This document shows positions 44,415-53,804 of a DNA stretch of 64,000 bases, piece by piece. Origin of the DNA: Streptomyces sp. Alt3 (lineage in GTDB: Bacteria; Actinomycetota; Actinomycetes; Streptomycetales; Streptomycetaceae). Within the stretch, counting starts at the first letter, position 1. Every line of letters begins with the position of its first letter. The notes below the pieces were generated by a model. It was not told the origin of the DNA. It saw only the letters and a list, made by a program, of their open reading frames with translations, and did no database searches. Location: positions 6,634,001-6,698,000 of the forward strand of contig NZ_CP120983.1 of NCBI RefSeq assembly GCF_030719215.1, read 5' to 3'. The position numbers and the translations under genes were made by a program.

Positions 44415-44947
44415 GCGGCGGGCCCCGCGCCGCCGCCGGCCCGGAACCTCCGGAGCCGGTGGTGGGCGGCCAGGCCGTCCGGCACCCACGGCCGGTCGCC
44501 CAGCCGGTCCTCCAGCTCGGCGTCGGTCAGGAAGGCGTGCAGGTCGACCTCCTCCGCCTGGGGCCGCACGGGCAGCTCGCAGCGCACCTCGTACACGTAG
44601 GACCACCAGCTGTGCCCGGTGCCCTCGTCCTCGTAGAGGAACTTGAAGAGCGGCGTGGGGCGGGGGAGACCGGACACCCCCAGCTCCTCCTCCGCCTCGC
44701 GCAGCGCGGCCTCGTCGTAGGACTCGCCCGCCCCCACGACCCCGCCGACGAACATGTCGTAGTGCGAGGGGAAGACCAGCTTCGTCGCCGTCCTGCGGTG
44801 GACGAACAGCCGGCCCTCCGCATCCCTGGCCTCGATGAAGACGACGCGGTGGCGCAGGCCGCGTACGGTCGCCTCGCCGCGGGGCGCCTGCCCGACGACC
44901 TCGTCGTTCTCGTCGACGATGTCCAGGATCTCGTCAGCCGGATTCAT
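44411..44947 (-). CDS. NUDIX hydrolase (Idi-like)
   Basis: The 178-residue protein contains a full NUDIX box, G-x5-E-x7-REAEEELGV (GAGESYDEAALREAEEELGV). Its N-terminus, ILDIVDENDEVVGQAPRGEATVRGLRHRVVFIEARDAEGRLFVHRRTATK, resembles isopentenyl-diphosphate isomerase-like NUDIX proteins, but the isomerase metal-binding Cys/His set is not apparent. It likely hydrolyses a nucleoside-diphosphate derivative. The ATG at 44947 lies within the end of the DMT gene; ATG 44956 is also in frame. Confidence 0.88.
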   Translation of the reverse strand: MNPADEILDIVDENDEVVGQAPRGEATVRGLRHRVVFIEARDAEGRLFVHRRTATKLVFPSHYDMFVGGVVGAGESYDEAALREAEEELGVSGLPRPTPLFKFLYEDEGTGHSWWSYVYEVRCELPVRPQAEEVDLHAFLTDAELEDRLGDRPWVPDGLAAHHRLRRFRAGGGAGPAA

Positions 44948-45851
44948 GGGGCCCATCCAACATCAACCGGTCTGCTGCCGTGGAACCGTGCCTGTCCTTC
45001 CCCTCCGGCATCGCCGGGTGGAGCCCCAGCAGCACGATCCCCGTCACGATGGCCGCCAGCCCGGCGGCCTGCCAGGCCAGTGCGCCGGTGTCGGTGCGCA
45101 CCTGGTCGCCGAGGAAGCCGATCCCGCAGACGATGCCGGCCAGGGGCTGCGCGGCGGTCAGGGCCGGGAGCGACATCCGCAGCGGGCCCGCCTCGAACGC
45201 GCTCTGGACGAGGATCAGGCTGGTCACACCCATGACGACGAGTGCGTAGGGCTGCCAGCCGGTGAACAGGGCGCCCAGGCCGCCCTCGTCGAACCGCAGG
45301 GCGCAGACGCGGGTCAGCGCGTCCTGGAGGCCGTACAGCAGTCCACCCGCCAGCCCGAGCATCGCGGGTGCCCACGGCGTACGGGGATGCCGGGCGAAGG
45401 CGGTCAGGACCAGTGCGAGCCCCACCACCACACCGATCACCAGCCAGTGCCGCAACGGCTCCGTCACCGCCTCGCCGCCGCTCGGCTGGCCGGCCAGCAG
45501 GAACGCCGTGACGCCGCCGGCCAGCAGCCAGAGGCCGCCCCAGCCCTGACGTCCGAGGCGCTGGCCGGTGAAGAAGCGCGCCAGCGCCAGCGCGAACAGC
45601 AGATTGGTGGCCAGCAGAGGTTCGACGACCGACACCTCGCCCTGACCCAGCGCGAACGCCCCCAGGGCCATGCCGCAGATCATCAGACCGATGCCGGCCA
45701 GCCAGCTCGGCACCCTCATCAGGTCCAGCAGCAGCCGGGGGGACAGGAAATCGCTCTGCGGCGCGCGGCGTGCCGCGTCCTGCTGCAGGACGAAACCGAA
45801 GCCCGTGCAGCACGCGGCGCCCACGGAGAGCAGGATTACCAGCAAGGACAC
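44934..45851 (-). CDS. DMT-superfamily transporter
   Basis: The 305-residue protein has nine or ten membrane segments (GFGFVLQQDAARRAP, GIGLMICGMALGAFALGQGEVSVVEPLLATNLLFALALARFF). It resembles the DMT/EamA-type proteins of actinomycetes annotated as magnesium or small-molecule transporters. The GTG at 45851 gives VSLLVILLSVGAACCTG; extension of the frame upstream is unsupported. It heads the DMT-NUDIX-DUF202-DUF202 unit. Confidence 0.82.
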   Translation of the reverse strand: MSLLVILLSVGAACCTGFGFVLQQDAARRAPQSDFLSPRLLLDLMRVPSWLAGIGLMICGMALGAFALGQGEVSVVEPLLATNLLFALALARFFTGQRLGRQGWGGLWLLAGGVTAFLLAGQPSGGEAVTEPLRHWLVIGVVVGLALVLTAFARHPRTPWAPAMLGLAGGLLYGLQDALTRVCALRFDEGGLGALFTGWQPYALVVMGVTSLILVQSAFEAGPLRMSLPALTAAQPLAGIVCGIGFLGDQVRTDTGALAWQAAGLAAIVTGIVLLGLHPAMPEGKDRHGSTAADRLMLDGPHESG

Positions 45852-46014
45852 GGTCCGACGATAGCCCCGCAGCGGTACGGGAAGCGTGAAGCCGCCGTCG
45901 CCCGGACGGTTGACGTGAGGGGCGGCCGGTACCCAAGATCTGACGCACCAGTAACTTCTCACCGGGCCGGGACCCGCGCCGGGCCGCCCCGCATGTCCCG
46001 AAGGACGGAACCCC

Positions 46015-47670
46015 ATGGCGTACGACGCTGATGTGATCGTGATCGGGGCAGGGCTCGCGGGGCTGGTCGCCACCGCCGAGCTCGTCGACGCGGGCCGCAC
46101 GGTGATCCTGCTCGACCAGGAGCCCGAGCAGTCCCTCGGCGGCCAGGCGCACTGGTCCTTCGGCGGCCTCTTCCTCGTCGACTCGCCCGAACAGCGCCGG
46201 ATGCGGATCAAGGACAGCCGTGAGCTGGCCCTCCAGGACTGGTACGGCACGGCGGGCTTCGACCGCGAGGAGGACCACTGGCCACGGCGGTGGGCCGAGG
46301 CGTACGTCGACTTCGCGGCGGGGGAGAAGCGGTCCTGGCTGCACGCCCAGGGGCTGAGGCTCTTCCCCGTCGTCGGCTGGGCGGAACGCGGCGGTTACGA
46401 CGCGAGGGGCCACGGCAACTCCGTCCCCCGCTTCCACATCACCTGGGGCACCGGCCCCGGCGTCGTGGCCCCCTTCGAGCGCAGGGTCCGGGAGGGGATG
46501 GCGAAGGGACTCGTCCAGGCACGCTTCCGCCACCGGGTGACCGGTCTCGGCCGCTCGGGCGGAGAGGTCGACACGGTCACCGGCGAGATCCTCCAGGAGA
46601 GCGGCGCCGAGCGGGGCACCGCGAGCAGCCGCGAGACCACCGGCGCGTTCGAGCTCAGGGCCCAGGCCGTGATCGTCACCTCCGGGGGCATCGGGGGCAA
46701 CCACGACCTCGTGCGCGCCCAGTGGCCCGCGCGGCTCGGCACCCCGCCGGAGAAGATGCTCTCCGGGGTCCCCGCGCACGTCGACGGACTGATGCTGGGC
46801 ATCGCCGAGAAGGCGGGCGCCCACCACATCAACCGCGACCGGATGTGGCACTACACCGAGGGCATCGAGAACTGGAACCCGATCTGGGACAAGCACGGCA
46901 TCCGCATCCTGCCCGGCCCGTCCTCCCTCTGGCTGGACGCGCGCGGCAAGCGGCTTCCGGTCCCGCTGTTCCCGGGCTTCGACACCCTGGGCACCCTCGA
47001 ACACATCATGAGGTCGGGCCACGGATACACCTGGTTCGTCCTCGACCGGAAGATCATCGGCAAGGAGTTCGCACTCTCGGGTTCCGAGCAGAACCCGGAC
47101 CTGACCGGGAAGTCGGTGCGCGACGTGATCGGCAGGGCCCGCGCGGACGTCCCCGGGCCGGTGCAGGCGTTCATGGACAAGGGAGTGGACTTCGTCGTCG
47201 AGAAGGACCTCGGCGCGCTGGTACGGGGGATGAACGCGCTCACCGGCGACGCTCTGATCGACGAGGACGACCTGCGCCGCGAGATCACCGCCCGGGACCG
47301 TGAGATCGCCAACCCCTTCACCAAGGACCTCCAGATCACGGCGATCAACGGTGCCCGCTCCTACCTCGGCGACAAGCTGATCCGCACGGCGAAGCCGCAT
47401 CGCATCCTCGACCCCGCGGCCGGCCCCCTGATCGCCGTACGGCTCAACATCCTGACCCGCAAGTCCCTCGGGGGCCTGGAGACGGACCTCTCCTCCCGCG
47501 TCCTGACCGAGGACGGCACCCCGCTGGCCGGGGTGTACGCGGCGGGGGAGGCGGCCGGCTTCGGCGGCGGCGGGGTCCACGGCTACCGGTCGCTGGAGGG
47601 CACGTTCCTGGGTGGCTGCATCTTCTCCGGCCGTGCGGCGGGCCGCGCTGCGGCGAAGGCGGTCGGCTGA
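46015..47670 (+). CDS. FAD-dependent dehydrogenase (3-ketosteroid-dehydrogenase-like)
   Basis: The 551-residue flavoprotein has N-terminal FAD motif DVIVIGAGLAGLVATAELVDAGRTVILLDQE, GGQAHWSFGGLF, IVTSGGIGGNHDLVR, and C-terminal FAD motif GVYAAGEAAGFGGGGVHGYRSLEGTFLGGCIFSGRAAG. It belongs to the fumarate-reductase/3-ketosteroid-1-dehydrogenase superfamily, in the group usually annotated only as FAD-binding dehydrogenase. Substrate unknown. ATG 46015 follows GAAGGACGGA. It is divergent from the DMT gene with 163 bases between, where I see no clear promoter pair. Confidence 0.9.
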   Translation: MAYDADVIVIGAGLAGLVATAELVDAGRTVILLDQEPEQSLGGQAHWSFGGLFLVDSPEQRRMRIKDSRELALQDWYGTAGFDREEDHWPRRWAEAYVDFAAGEKRSWLHAQGLRLFPVVGWAERGGYDARGHGNSVPRFHITWGTGPGVVAPFERRVREGMAKGLVQARFRHRVTGLGRSGGEVDTVTGEILQESGAERGTASSRETTGAFELRAQAVIVTSGGIGGNHDLVRAQWPARLGTPPEKMLSGVPAHVDGLMLGIAEKAGAHHINRDRMWHYTEGIENWNPIWDKHGIRILPGPSSLWLDARGKRLPVPLFPGFDTLGTLEHIMRSGHGYTWFVLDRKIIGKEFALSGSEQNPDLTGKSVRDVIGRARADVPGPVQAFMDKGVDFVVEKDLGALVRGMNALTGDALIDEDDLRREITARDREIANPFTKDLQITAINGARSYLGDKLIRTAKPHRILDPAAGPLIAVRLNILTRKSLGGLETDLSSRVLTEDGTPLAGVYAAGEAAGFGGGGVHGYRSLEGTFLGGCIFSGRAAGRAAAKAVG

Positions 47671-47681
47671 CGGCAAGGCTC

Positions 47682-47717
47682 GACGGCCGGCGCCGGTCTG
47701 ACGGGGCGCCGGCCGTC
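47682..47717. terminator. Bidirectional terminator
   Basis: GACGGCCGGCGCC (47682-47694) pairs with GGCGCCGGCCGTC (47705-47717), a perfect 13-bp stem with a 10-base loop. The right arm overlaps the stop of the convergent ASCH gene. Confidence 0.7.
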
Positions 47718-48141
47718 AGGCGAGGCGCTCCACCACCCGGAAGCGCTCCGCCACGATCATCGTGTCGTCGTCCACGGTGAACCCCGGGTCCCCGAGCGCC
47801 TCCCGCATCTCCTCGCTGTGCCAGAACGTCTCGTGCCCCGCCCGCCACTCGGCCACCGACGTGTACCCCTCGCCCTCGTCGAGGGCGTGCTGCAACCCCA
47901 CCGAGCCCAGTGGCAGCACGCGCACCTCCGTCACCTCGACCACGGCGACCTCCCGCCCGTCGGAGTCGACGACCGCGGACCGCTCGCCCACGGGCGGGAG
48001 CTCCTCGCGCTCGGCCTCGTACTCGACGAGCAGCCCCGAGGTGGAGACCTTCTCGCCCGAGAGCACGGCGGCCACCAGACGGTCGCGCAAGGGCCCGGGG
48101 AATGCGAGCAGGAACGGCTTGAGCGGTTCACGGTTCTCCAT
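47716..48141 (-). CDS. ASCH-domain protein
   Basis: The 141-residue protein shows the ASCH fold pattern: FPGPLRDRLVAAVLSGEKVSTSGLLVEYEAEREELPPVGERSAVVDSDGREVAVVEVTEV, then DEGEGYTSVAEWRAGHETFW. ASCH proteins bind RNA or modified nucleosides (a related E. coli protein hydrolyses acetylcytidine). Here Lys/Thr/Ser in GEKVSTS and the EGEG motif suggest a catalytic member. Alone in its unit. Confidence 0.82.
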   Translation of the reverse strand: MENREPLKPFLLAFPGPLRDRLVAAVLSGEKVSTSGLLVEYEAEREELPPVGERSAVVDSDGREVAVVEVTEVRVLPLGSVGLQHALDEGEGYTSVAEWRAGHETFWHSEEMREALGDPGFTVDDDTMIVAERFRVVERLA

Positions 48142-48383
48142 GGCGGCAGTGTGGCACGCGTCACCCCTTCCTCATCCGTCACGCCGGTGGACGGCTCGCG
48201 AACTGCGTGAACGGCGAGTTCCACGCCCCCTGAATCGCCAACTCCGCTTCCAGTAAATGCAGTTGTGGCAAGACCGACCTTGACGCCGAGCCTTGCCTAC
48301 CGCTTTGCTGTGCGCGATCGTCTGCTCGCACAGCGCATCGAAATGTGCTGATCTCACGTCGAAGTCGAAAAGGAATCCTGCGG

Positions 48384-49346
48384 ATGTCTCCGCCTCCGCC
48401 GCCCCTGGGCCGTTCCCGACGCAGGGGCGGGCGCTCGGACCACGCCTTCGACCCGGCACTCGGTGACAGCGAACTCATCGACGTACGAAGCAAGTTCGCA
48501 CAGGGCCGTTGGACCCGGGCGCGCTCCCTGCTGGTCGCGACCGGCACCGACTGGGACCGCCGCGGCCACCGGCTCCTCGCCCTCGCCGCCGTCCCGTCCG
48601 CCGCCGGGTGGGCGGCCGACTGGCTGCTCGCCGAGCCCGACAGCGCCGACGCCACGACGCTGCTGGCCTGCGCCACCGTCGTCCGCTCCCGGCGCACCGA
48701 GGCCGGTGCCGAAGAACGTGACCGGGCGCGCGAGGCGTGCCTGACCGCGGCCGCGCTCGACCCCGCCGACCCCACCCCCTGGCTCGGCCTGATGACACTG
48801 GAGCGCACACACGGCACCCACGAGGCGGCCGCCGGACACTTCGAGGAGATCCGCGCCCGCCACCCCGAACACCACCACGGCCACCACCTGATGACGGCCT
48901 CCCTCGCCGGGACGAACCCCGGGAGCGATCCCCTCCACGAGGTGTACGACTTCGCCGCATGGGCCGCCGAACAGGCCCCGGCCGACTCGCCGCTCGCCGT
49001 GCTCCCCGTCGTCGCCCACGCCGAGCGCTACCGCGTCCTCGCCGCCGCCGGAGCCGTGTCCGACGACCCGGCGGCCTCGGGCCACTGGTCGGGGCGCAGG
49101 GCCCGGCAGGTCATGAAGGCCGCCTTCGACTGGTGGCTCGAATGGGAACGCGAGGACCACCCCCGCCACCACACCGACCTCAACTTCCTGGCTCACGCCA
49201 AGATCTGCGAAGGCCGCCCCGCCGAGGCCGCGGCACTGTTCCACCGCATCGGCCCGCACGCCACCGAGGTCCCGTGGTCGTACGCCGGACGCGACCCGTA
49301 CACAGAATTCACCGCCGCGCGCACCCTCGCGTTCGGTGCCCCCTGA
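48384..49346 (+). CDS. Hypothetical TPR-like helical protein
   Basis: The 320-residue protein has a proline-rich start (MSPPPPPLG) and helical repeats resembling tetratricopeptide hairpins (VRSKFAQGRWTRARSLLVA; REACLTAAALDPADPTPWLGLMTLERTHGTHEAAAGHFEEIRARHPEHHHGHHL). It is rich in His and Ala, with no signal or membrane segment. Function unknown; the fold suggests protein binding. ATG 48384 has AAGGA nine bases upstream. It is followed 46 bases later by an APC permease on the same strand. Confidence 0.65.
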   Translation: MSPPPPPLGRSRRRGGRSDHAFDPALGDSELIDVRSKFAQGRWTRARSLLVATGTDWDRRGHRLLALAAVPSAAGWAADWLLAEPDSADATTLLACATVVRSRRTEAGAEERDRAREACLTAAALDPADPTPWLGLMTLERTHGTHEAAAGHFEEIRARHPEHHHGHHLMTASLAGTNPGSDPLHEVYDFAAWAAEQAPADSPLAVLPVVAHAERYRVLAAAGAVSDDPAASGHWSGRRARQVMKAAFDWWLEWEREDHPRHHTDLNFLAHAKICEGRPAEAAALFHRIGPHATEVPWSYAGRDPYTEFTAARTLAFGAP

Positions 49347-49392
49347 CGCACGTCTGCACGCACGTCTCCACCGAGGAAGGGACCACCCCGCC

Positions 49393-50958
49393 ATGTCGAC
49401 GGGCAGAACAGACACCGGCGCGACCGGCACCACCGGCGCGGACCGCGGGATCAGCACCTACAAGGGGGAGGAGCGCGCGCTGCGCGCCGACCGGCTCGGC
49501 ACCCCCGGGCTGCTCCTGTCCGTCCTCGCCGCCAGTGCCCCGCTGATGGTCGTCGCGGGTGTGATGCCCACGGTCTTCGGGGTCATGGGCATCGTCGGAC
49601 AGCCCCTGCTCTACGTGATCCTCGGCATCGTCCTGATGCTGTTCGGCGTGGGCTACGCGGAGATGAGCCGGCACGTCCACAACGCCGGTGCCTTCTACGC
49701 CTACATCGCCCGCGGACTCGGCCCCACGGCCGGTGCGGGCGCCTCTCTCGTCGCGCTGGTCGCCTACAGCGCCATGCAGGTCGGCATCTACGGCATCCTC
49801 GGCTTCGAGGTCTCGGGCCTCTTCGCCACCTATCTCGACATCGACCTCCGGTGGTGGATCCCCGCCCTGGTCTCCGTGGCCGTCGTCGGCGTACTCGGCT
49901 GGCTGAAGATCGACCTCAACGCCAAGGTCCTCGGAGTCCTGCTGGTCGTCGAGTGCGCCCTCGTCGTGATCTTCGACATCGCCGCCGTCGGCAAGCCGGG
50001 CCCGGAGGGCCTGTCCCTGCACGCCTTCGACCCGGAGACCCTGACCGGAGCCGGCCTGGGCACCGCGCTCTGCTTCTGCATCGCCGCGTTCGTCGGCTTC
50101 GAACAGGCCCCGGTGTACGCGGAGGAGACCAGCCGCCCGCAGGTCGTCGTGTCCCGCGTGATGTTCCTGGCCGTCGGCTACGCCGCGCTCTTCCTCGCAG
50201 TGAGCTCCTGGGCCCTGACCGTCGCCGCCGGCCCCTCCTCCATCGCGGACACCTCGCTCAAGGAGGGCCCCGGGATGCTCTTCGGCCTCACCGAGGAACG
50301 GCTCGGCGCCACCTTCACCGACGTCCTGCACGTCCTGTTCGTCACCGGCATGTTCGCCGCGCTGCTCAGCTTCCACAACGTGGTGGCCCGCTACGCGTTC
50401 GCCATGGGCAGGGAAGGGCTGCTGCCCGCCGGATTCGGCCGCACCAACAAGGCGAGCGGAGCCCCCGCGACCGGCTCCATGCTCCAGTCCGCGGTCTCCG
50501 TCGTCATCGTGCTCGCCTTCGCCGTCACCGACGACAACCCGGTCGGCGACCCCACCGCGCCCGTCCTGCACCTCTTCACCTGGATGGGCAACGTCGGCGC
50601 GCTCGGCGTCATCGTCCTGATGGCCACGGCCTCCTTCGCCGTCATCGCGTTCTTCGTACGGCGCGGCGCCGGCCGGGCCCAGGCGCCCAGGCTCGTCGCC
50701 TCCGGACTCGCGGGCCTCGCCCTGCTCGCCATCGCCGTGTTCACCGTCCGGGACTTCGACGTCCTGGTCGGCTCGGGCCCCGGCTCGACGCTGAACTGGC
50801 TGCTGCCCGGTGTGATCGTGCTGGCCCTCGCCGGAGGTCTGGCCTACGGGGCGGTGCTGCGCCGCACCAGGCCCGAGGTCCACGCGCGGATCGGCCTCGG
50901 GAACGAGGCGTTCCAGCTGGAGAAGGCGGCGGAGGGGGTTCCGGCGAATACCCGCTGA
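49393..50958 (+). CDS. APC-superfamily amino-acid permease
   Basis: The 521-residue protein has 12 or more membrane segments and a first helix GTPGLLLSVLAASAPLMVVAGVMPTVFGVMG typical of APC transporters, then AFVGFEQAPVYAEETSRPQ (helix 6 and the following loop). It should import an amino acid or amine by proton symport. AGGAAGGG upstream supports ATG 49393. It may be co-transcribed with the TPR-like gene. Substrate unknown. Confidence 0.9.
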   Translation: MSTGRTDTGATGTTGADRGISTYKGEERALRADRLGTPGLLLSVLAASAPLMVVAGVMPTVFGVMGIVGQPLLYVILGIVLMLFGVGYAEMSRHVHNAGAFYAYIARGLGPTAGAGASLVALVAYSAMQVGIYGILGFEVSGLFATYLDIDLRWWIPALVSVAVVGVLGWLKIDLNAKVLGVLLVVECALVVIFDIAAVGKPGPEGLSLHAFDPETLTGAGLGTALCFCIAAFVGFEQAPVYAEETSRPQVVVSRVMFLAVGYAALFLAVSSWALTVAAGPSSIADTSLKEGPGMLFGLTEERLGATFTDVLHVLFVTGMFAALLSFHNVVARYAFAMGREGLLPAGFGRTNKASGAPATGSMLQSAVSVVIVLAFAVTDDNPVGDPTAPVLHLFTWMGNVGALGVIVLMATASFAVIAFFVRRGAGRAQAPRLVASGLAGLALLAIAVFTVRDFDVLVGSGPGSTLNWLLPGVIVLALAGGLAYGAVLRRTRPEVHARIGLGNEAFQLEKAAEGVPANTR

Positions 50959-51035
50959 CCCAGGCCTCCTCACCGGAACACGACGTGTGCCCGCGGCCCC
51001 TGGTGAAGGGGGACCGCGGGTGCTCGAATGGGTGG

Positions 51036-51782
51036 GTGAACAATCCCCCTCCCGACAGTGACCGCTCCTCCCCGGACGACGGCGGCGCACCCGTCGGACG
51101 CCGCCTGGTCCTCGCCATGCTCGGCCTCGGCGCCGCCGGGGTGGTGGCCGCGCCCGTCCTCCAGCGCACGCTGGAGAGCGGACTGGGCGCGGTCGCCGAC
51201 AAGGACCCCACCGGGCTCACCGGCCTGCTCCCCAACGGCGGCGGCTTCCGCTACTACTCGGTCACCACGTCGGTGCCCGAGAAGACCGCCGCCGACTACC
51301 GCCTCACCGTGGACGGCCTGGTCGACCGCCCGGCGACGTACACGCTCGGCTCCCTGAAGGCGCTGCCGCAGACCCGCATGGTGCGCGACGTCCAGTGCGT
51401 CACCGGCTGGCGGGTGCCAGAGACCCCGTTCGAGGGCGTCAGGCTCTCCGCCCTGCTGGACGCGGCAGGCGTACAGTCCGGTGCGAAGGCGATCCGCTTC
51501 ACCTGCTTCGACGGTTCCTACAGCGAGAGCCTCACGCTCGAACAGGCCCGCCGTCCGGACGTCCTGGTCGCCACGCGCATGCAGGACGAGCCGCTGGCCC
51601 ACGCCCACGGCGGGCCGGTCCGGCTTTACGTGGCCCCCATGTACTTCTACAAGTCGGCGAAATGGCTCTCCGGGATCACCGTCACCGATTCCGTACGCCC
51701 CGGATACTGGGAGGAGCTCGGCTATGACGTCGACGCCTGGGTCGGCCGGTCCAACGGCCGCGACGACGCCCCCACCGTCTGA
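51036..51782 (+). CDS. Sulfite-oxidase-family molybdoenzyme (MsrP/YedY-like)
   Basis: The 248-residue protein has an N-terminal RRLVLAMLGLGAAGVVAAP segment that may be a Tat-type signal or anchor. Its oxidoreductase-molybdopterin domain has Mo-ligand cysteine in VRDVQCVTGWRVPETPFEGVRL and FTCFDGSYSESLTLEQA. YedY/MsrP-type enzymes reduce oxidised methionine or other sulfoxides with electrons from a membrane cytochrome b. A cytochrome b gene starts inside its 3' end. Start is GTG 51036 (VNNPPPDS); no better in-frame start lies nearby. Confidence 0.85.
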   Translation: MNNPPPDSDRSSPDDGGAPVGRRLVLAMLGLGAAGVVAAPVLQRTLESGLGAVADKDPTGLTGLLPNGGGFRYYSVTTSVPEKTAADYRLTVDGLVDRPATYTLGSLKALPQTRMVRDVQCVTGWRVPETPFEGVRLSALLDAAGVQSGAKAIRFTCFDGSYSESLTLEQARRPDVLVATRMQDEPLAHAHGGPVRLYVAPMYFYKSAKWLSGITVTDSVRPGYWEELGYDVDAWVGRSNGRDDAPTV

Positions 51783-52389
51783 CCCCTCCCCGAGGGTCCG
51801 GCGCTTCACCGCGGCGGAACGGATGGTGCACCGCGCCACGGCCTGGCTGGTGCTGATCTGCATCGCCACGGCAGCCTGCCTGTACGTCCCCCAGCTCGCC
51901 GAACTCGTGGGCCGCCGACGTCTCGTGGTCACCGTCCACGAGTGGTCCGGGCTGCTCATTCCGGTACCGCTGCTTGCCGGACTGGTCTCCCGCGCCCTGC
52001 GCGCCGACCTCTCCCGGCTCAACCGCTTCGGGCCGCACGACAGGCAGTGGCTGCGGGCGGCCCTGCGGCGCGACCGCTCACCGGGATCCCGCCCGGCCGC
52101 GAAGTTCAACGCGGGCCAGAAGCTCTACGCCGCCTGGATCGCGGGGGCCGTGCTCGTGATGCTCGGCACGGGACTGCTCATGTGGTTCACCGGGCTCGCC
52201 CCGCTGGTGTGGCGCACGGGCGCGACCTTCGTCCACGACTGGCTGGCCCTCGCGACCGGCATCGTCGTCGCCGGCCACATGGCGAAGGCGCTCGCCGACC
52301 CGGAGGCACGCCGTGGCATGCGCACCGGGTCGGTCGAGCGCCTCTGGGCCCGTTCCGAGCACCCGTTGTGGCGGGAACCGGAGGAGTGA
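51724..52389 (+). CDS. Cytochrome b561-type membrane subunit
   Basis: The 221-residue protein has four membrane segments with candidate heme histidines in AERMVHRAT, VHEWSGLL, FVHDWLAL and VVAGHMAKAL, as in formate-dehydrogenase gamma-like cytochromes. It overlaps the molybdoenzyme gene by 59 bases, implying coupled expression and an MsrPQ-like pair in which it passes quinol electrons to the molybdoenzyme. The ATG at 51724 gives a Pro/Ser-rich cytosolic start; the first helix begins about residue 37. Confidence 0.82.
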   Translation: MTSTPGSAGPTAATTPPPSDPSPRVRRFTAAERMVHRATAWLVLICIATAACLYVPQLAELVGRRRLVVTVHEWSGLLIPVPLLAGLVSRALRADLSRLNRFGPHDRQWLRAALRRDRSPGSRPAAKFNAGQKLYAAWIAGAVLVMLGTGLLMWFTGLAPLVWRTGATFVHDWLALATGIVVAGHMAKALADPEARRGMRTGSVERLWARSEHPLWREPEE

Positions 52390-52395
52390 CGCCGG

Positions 52396-53793
52396 CTACA
52401 ACACCAGCGACAGCAGCAGGATGAAGGCCAGCGAGACGACGGAGATGATGGTCTCCATCACCGACCAGGTCTTGATCGTCTGCGGGACGTCCATGCCGAA
52501 GTACTCCTTCACCAGCCAGAACCCCGCGTCGTTGACGTGGCTGAAGAAGAGCGAACCCGCACCGACCGCGAGGACGAGCAGTGCCGCGTGGGACGTGGAC
52601 ATGTCGGCGGCCAGCGGGGCGACCAGACCGGCCGCGGAGATGGTGGCCACGGTCGCCGAGCCGGTCGCCAGCCGTATCGCCACGGCGATCAGCCAGCCGA
52701 GCAGCAGGGCGGGGATCGACCAGTTCTCGGAGAACTCCAGGATCATCTGGCCCACACCGGCGTCGATGAGGGTCTGCTTGAACCCGCCGCCGGCGCCCAC
52801 GATGAGCAGGATGCCCGCGATCGGGGCGAGCGACTTCTCGACGGTGGCGGACAGACGGCCCTTGGTGAACCCGGCCGCGCGGCCCAGGGTGAACATGCCG
52901 ACGACGACGGCCGCCAGCAGCGCGATCAGCGGCGAGCCGATGACGTCCGTGACCCGCTGGACGTGGTTTTCGGGGTCGTCCACCACGATGTCGACCAGTG
53001 CCTTGACCAGCATCAGGACGACGGGCAGCAGGATCGTCGCCAGGGTCGCGCCGAAGCTTGGCCGGCGGTCCAGCTCCTCCGACGGGCGCTGCGGGATCAT
53101 CTTCTCCGGCGCCTCGATGTCCACCCAGCGGGCGGCGTAACGCGAGAAGACCGGGCCCGCGATGATCACGGTCGGGATGGCCACCAGCACACCGAGCGCC
53201 AGCGTGACGCCCAGGTTGGCGCCGAGGGCGTCGATCGCCACCAGCGGGCCGGGGTGCGGGGGAATCAGCCCGTGCATCACGGAGAGTCCGGCGAGCGCGG
53301 GGATGCCGATCCGCATCAGCGAGTAGTTGCCGCGCTTGGCGACCAGCAGCACGACCGGAATCATCAGCACGATTCCGACCTCGAAGAACAGCGGAAGCCC
53401 GATGATCGAGGCGATCAGGACCATCGCCCACGGCATCGCACGCCCGCTCGCCTTCGCGAGGATCGTGTCGACGATCTGGTCGGCTCCGCCGGAATCGGCG
53501 AGCAGCTTGCCCAGGATGGCGCCCAGGGCGATGAGGACACCGACACCCGCGACGGTCGAGCCCAGGCCCGCGGTGAAGCTGGTGATCGTCTTCGCCGGGT
53601 TGGCGCCGGCGAAGGAACCGAGCGCCAGCGAGCCGATGGTCAACGCGAGGAACGCGTGCATCTTGAGCTTGGTGATGAGCAGGACGATGACGGCGATACC
53701 CGCCAGGACGGCGATACCCAGCTGTGCGTTGCCGGCCGAAGTGATGGGTTCGACGGCATCCGCTGCCAGCATCTCGACGCTGAGACTGGTCAC
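52396..53793 (-). CDS. Gluconate:H+ symporter (GntP family)
   Basis: The 465-residue protein has about 13 membrane segments and GntP signatures: FAGANPAKTITSFTAGLGSTVAGVGVLIALGAILGKLLADSGGADQIVDT, GLIPPHPGPLVAIDALGANLG and FFSHVNDAGFWLVKEYFGM. It imports gluconate. It lies 11 bases downstream of gluconokinase on the same strand and converges on the cytochrome gene with 6 bases between. The divergent GntR/FadR regulator probably controls it. Confidence 0.95.
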   Translation of the reverse strand: MTSLSVEMLAADAVEPITSAGNAQLGIAVLAGIAVIVLLITKLKMHAFLALTIGSLALGSFAGANPAKTITSFTAGLGSTVAGVGVLIALGAILGKLLADSGGADQIVDTILAKASGRAMPWAMVLIASIIGLPLFFEVGIVLMIPVVLLVAKRGNYSLMRIGIPALAGLSVMHGLIPPHPGPLVAIDALGANLGVTLALGVLVAIPTVIIAGPVFSRYAARWVDIEAPEKMIPQRPSEELDRRPSFGATLATILLPVVLMLVKALVDIVVDDPENHVQRVTDVIGSPLIALLAAVVVGMFTLGRAAGFTKGRLSATVEKSLAPIAGILLIVGAGGGFKQTLIDAGVGQMILEFSENWSIPALLLGWLIAVAIRLATGSATVATISAAGLVAPLAADMSTSHAALLVLAVGAGSLFFSHVNDAGFWLVKEYFGMDVPQTIKTWSVMETIISVVSLAFILLLSLVL

Positions 53794-53804
53794 GGTGGTG
53801 ATCC

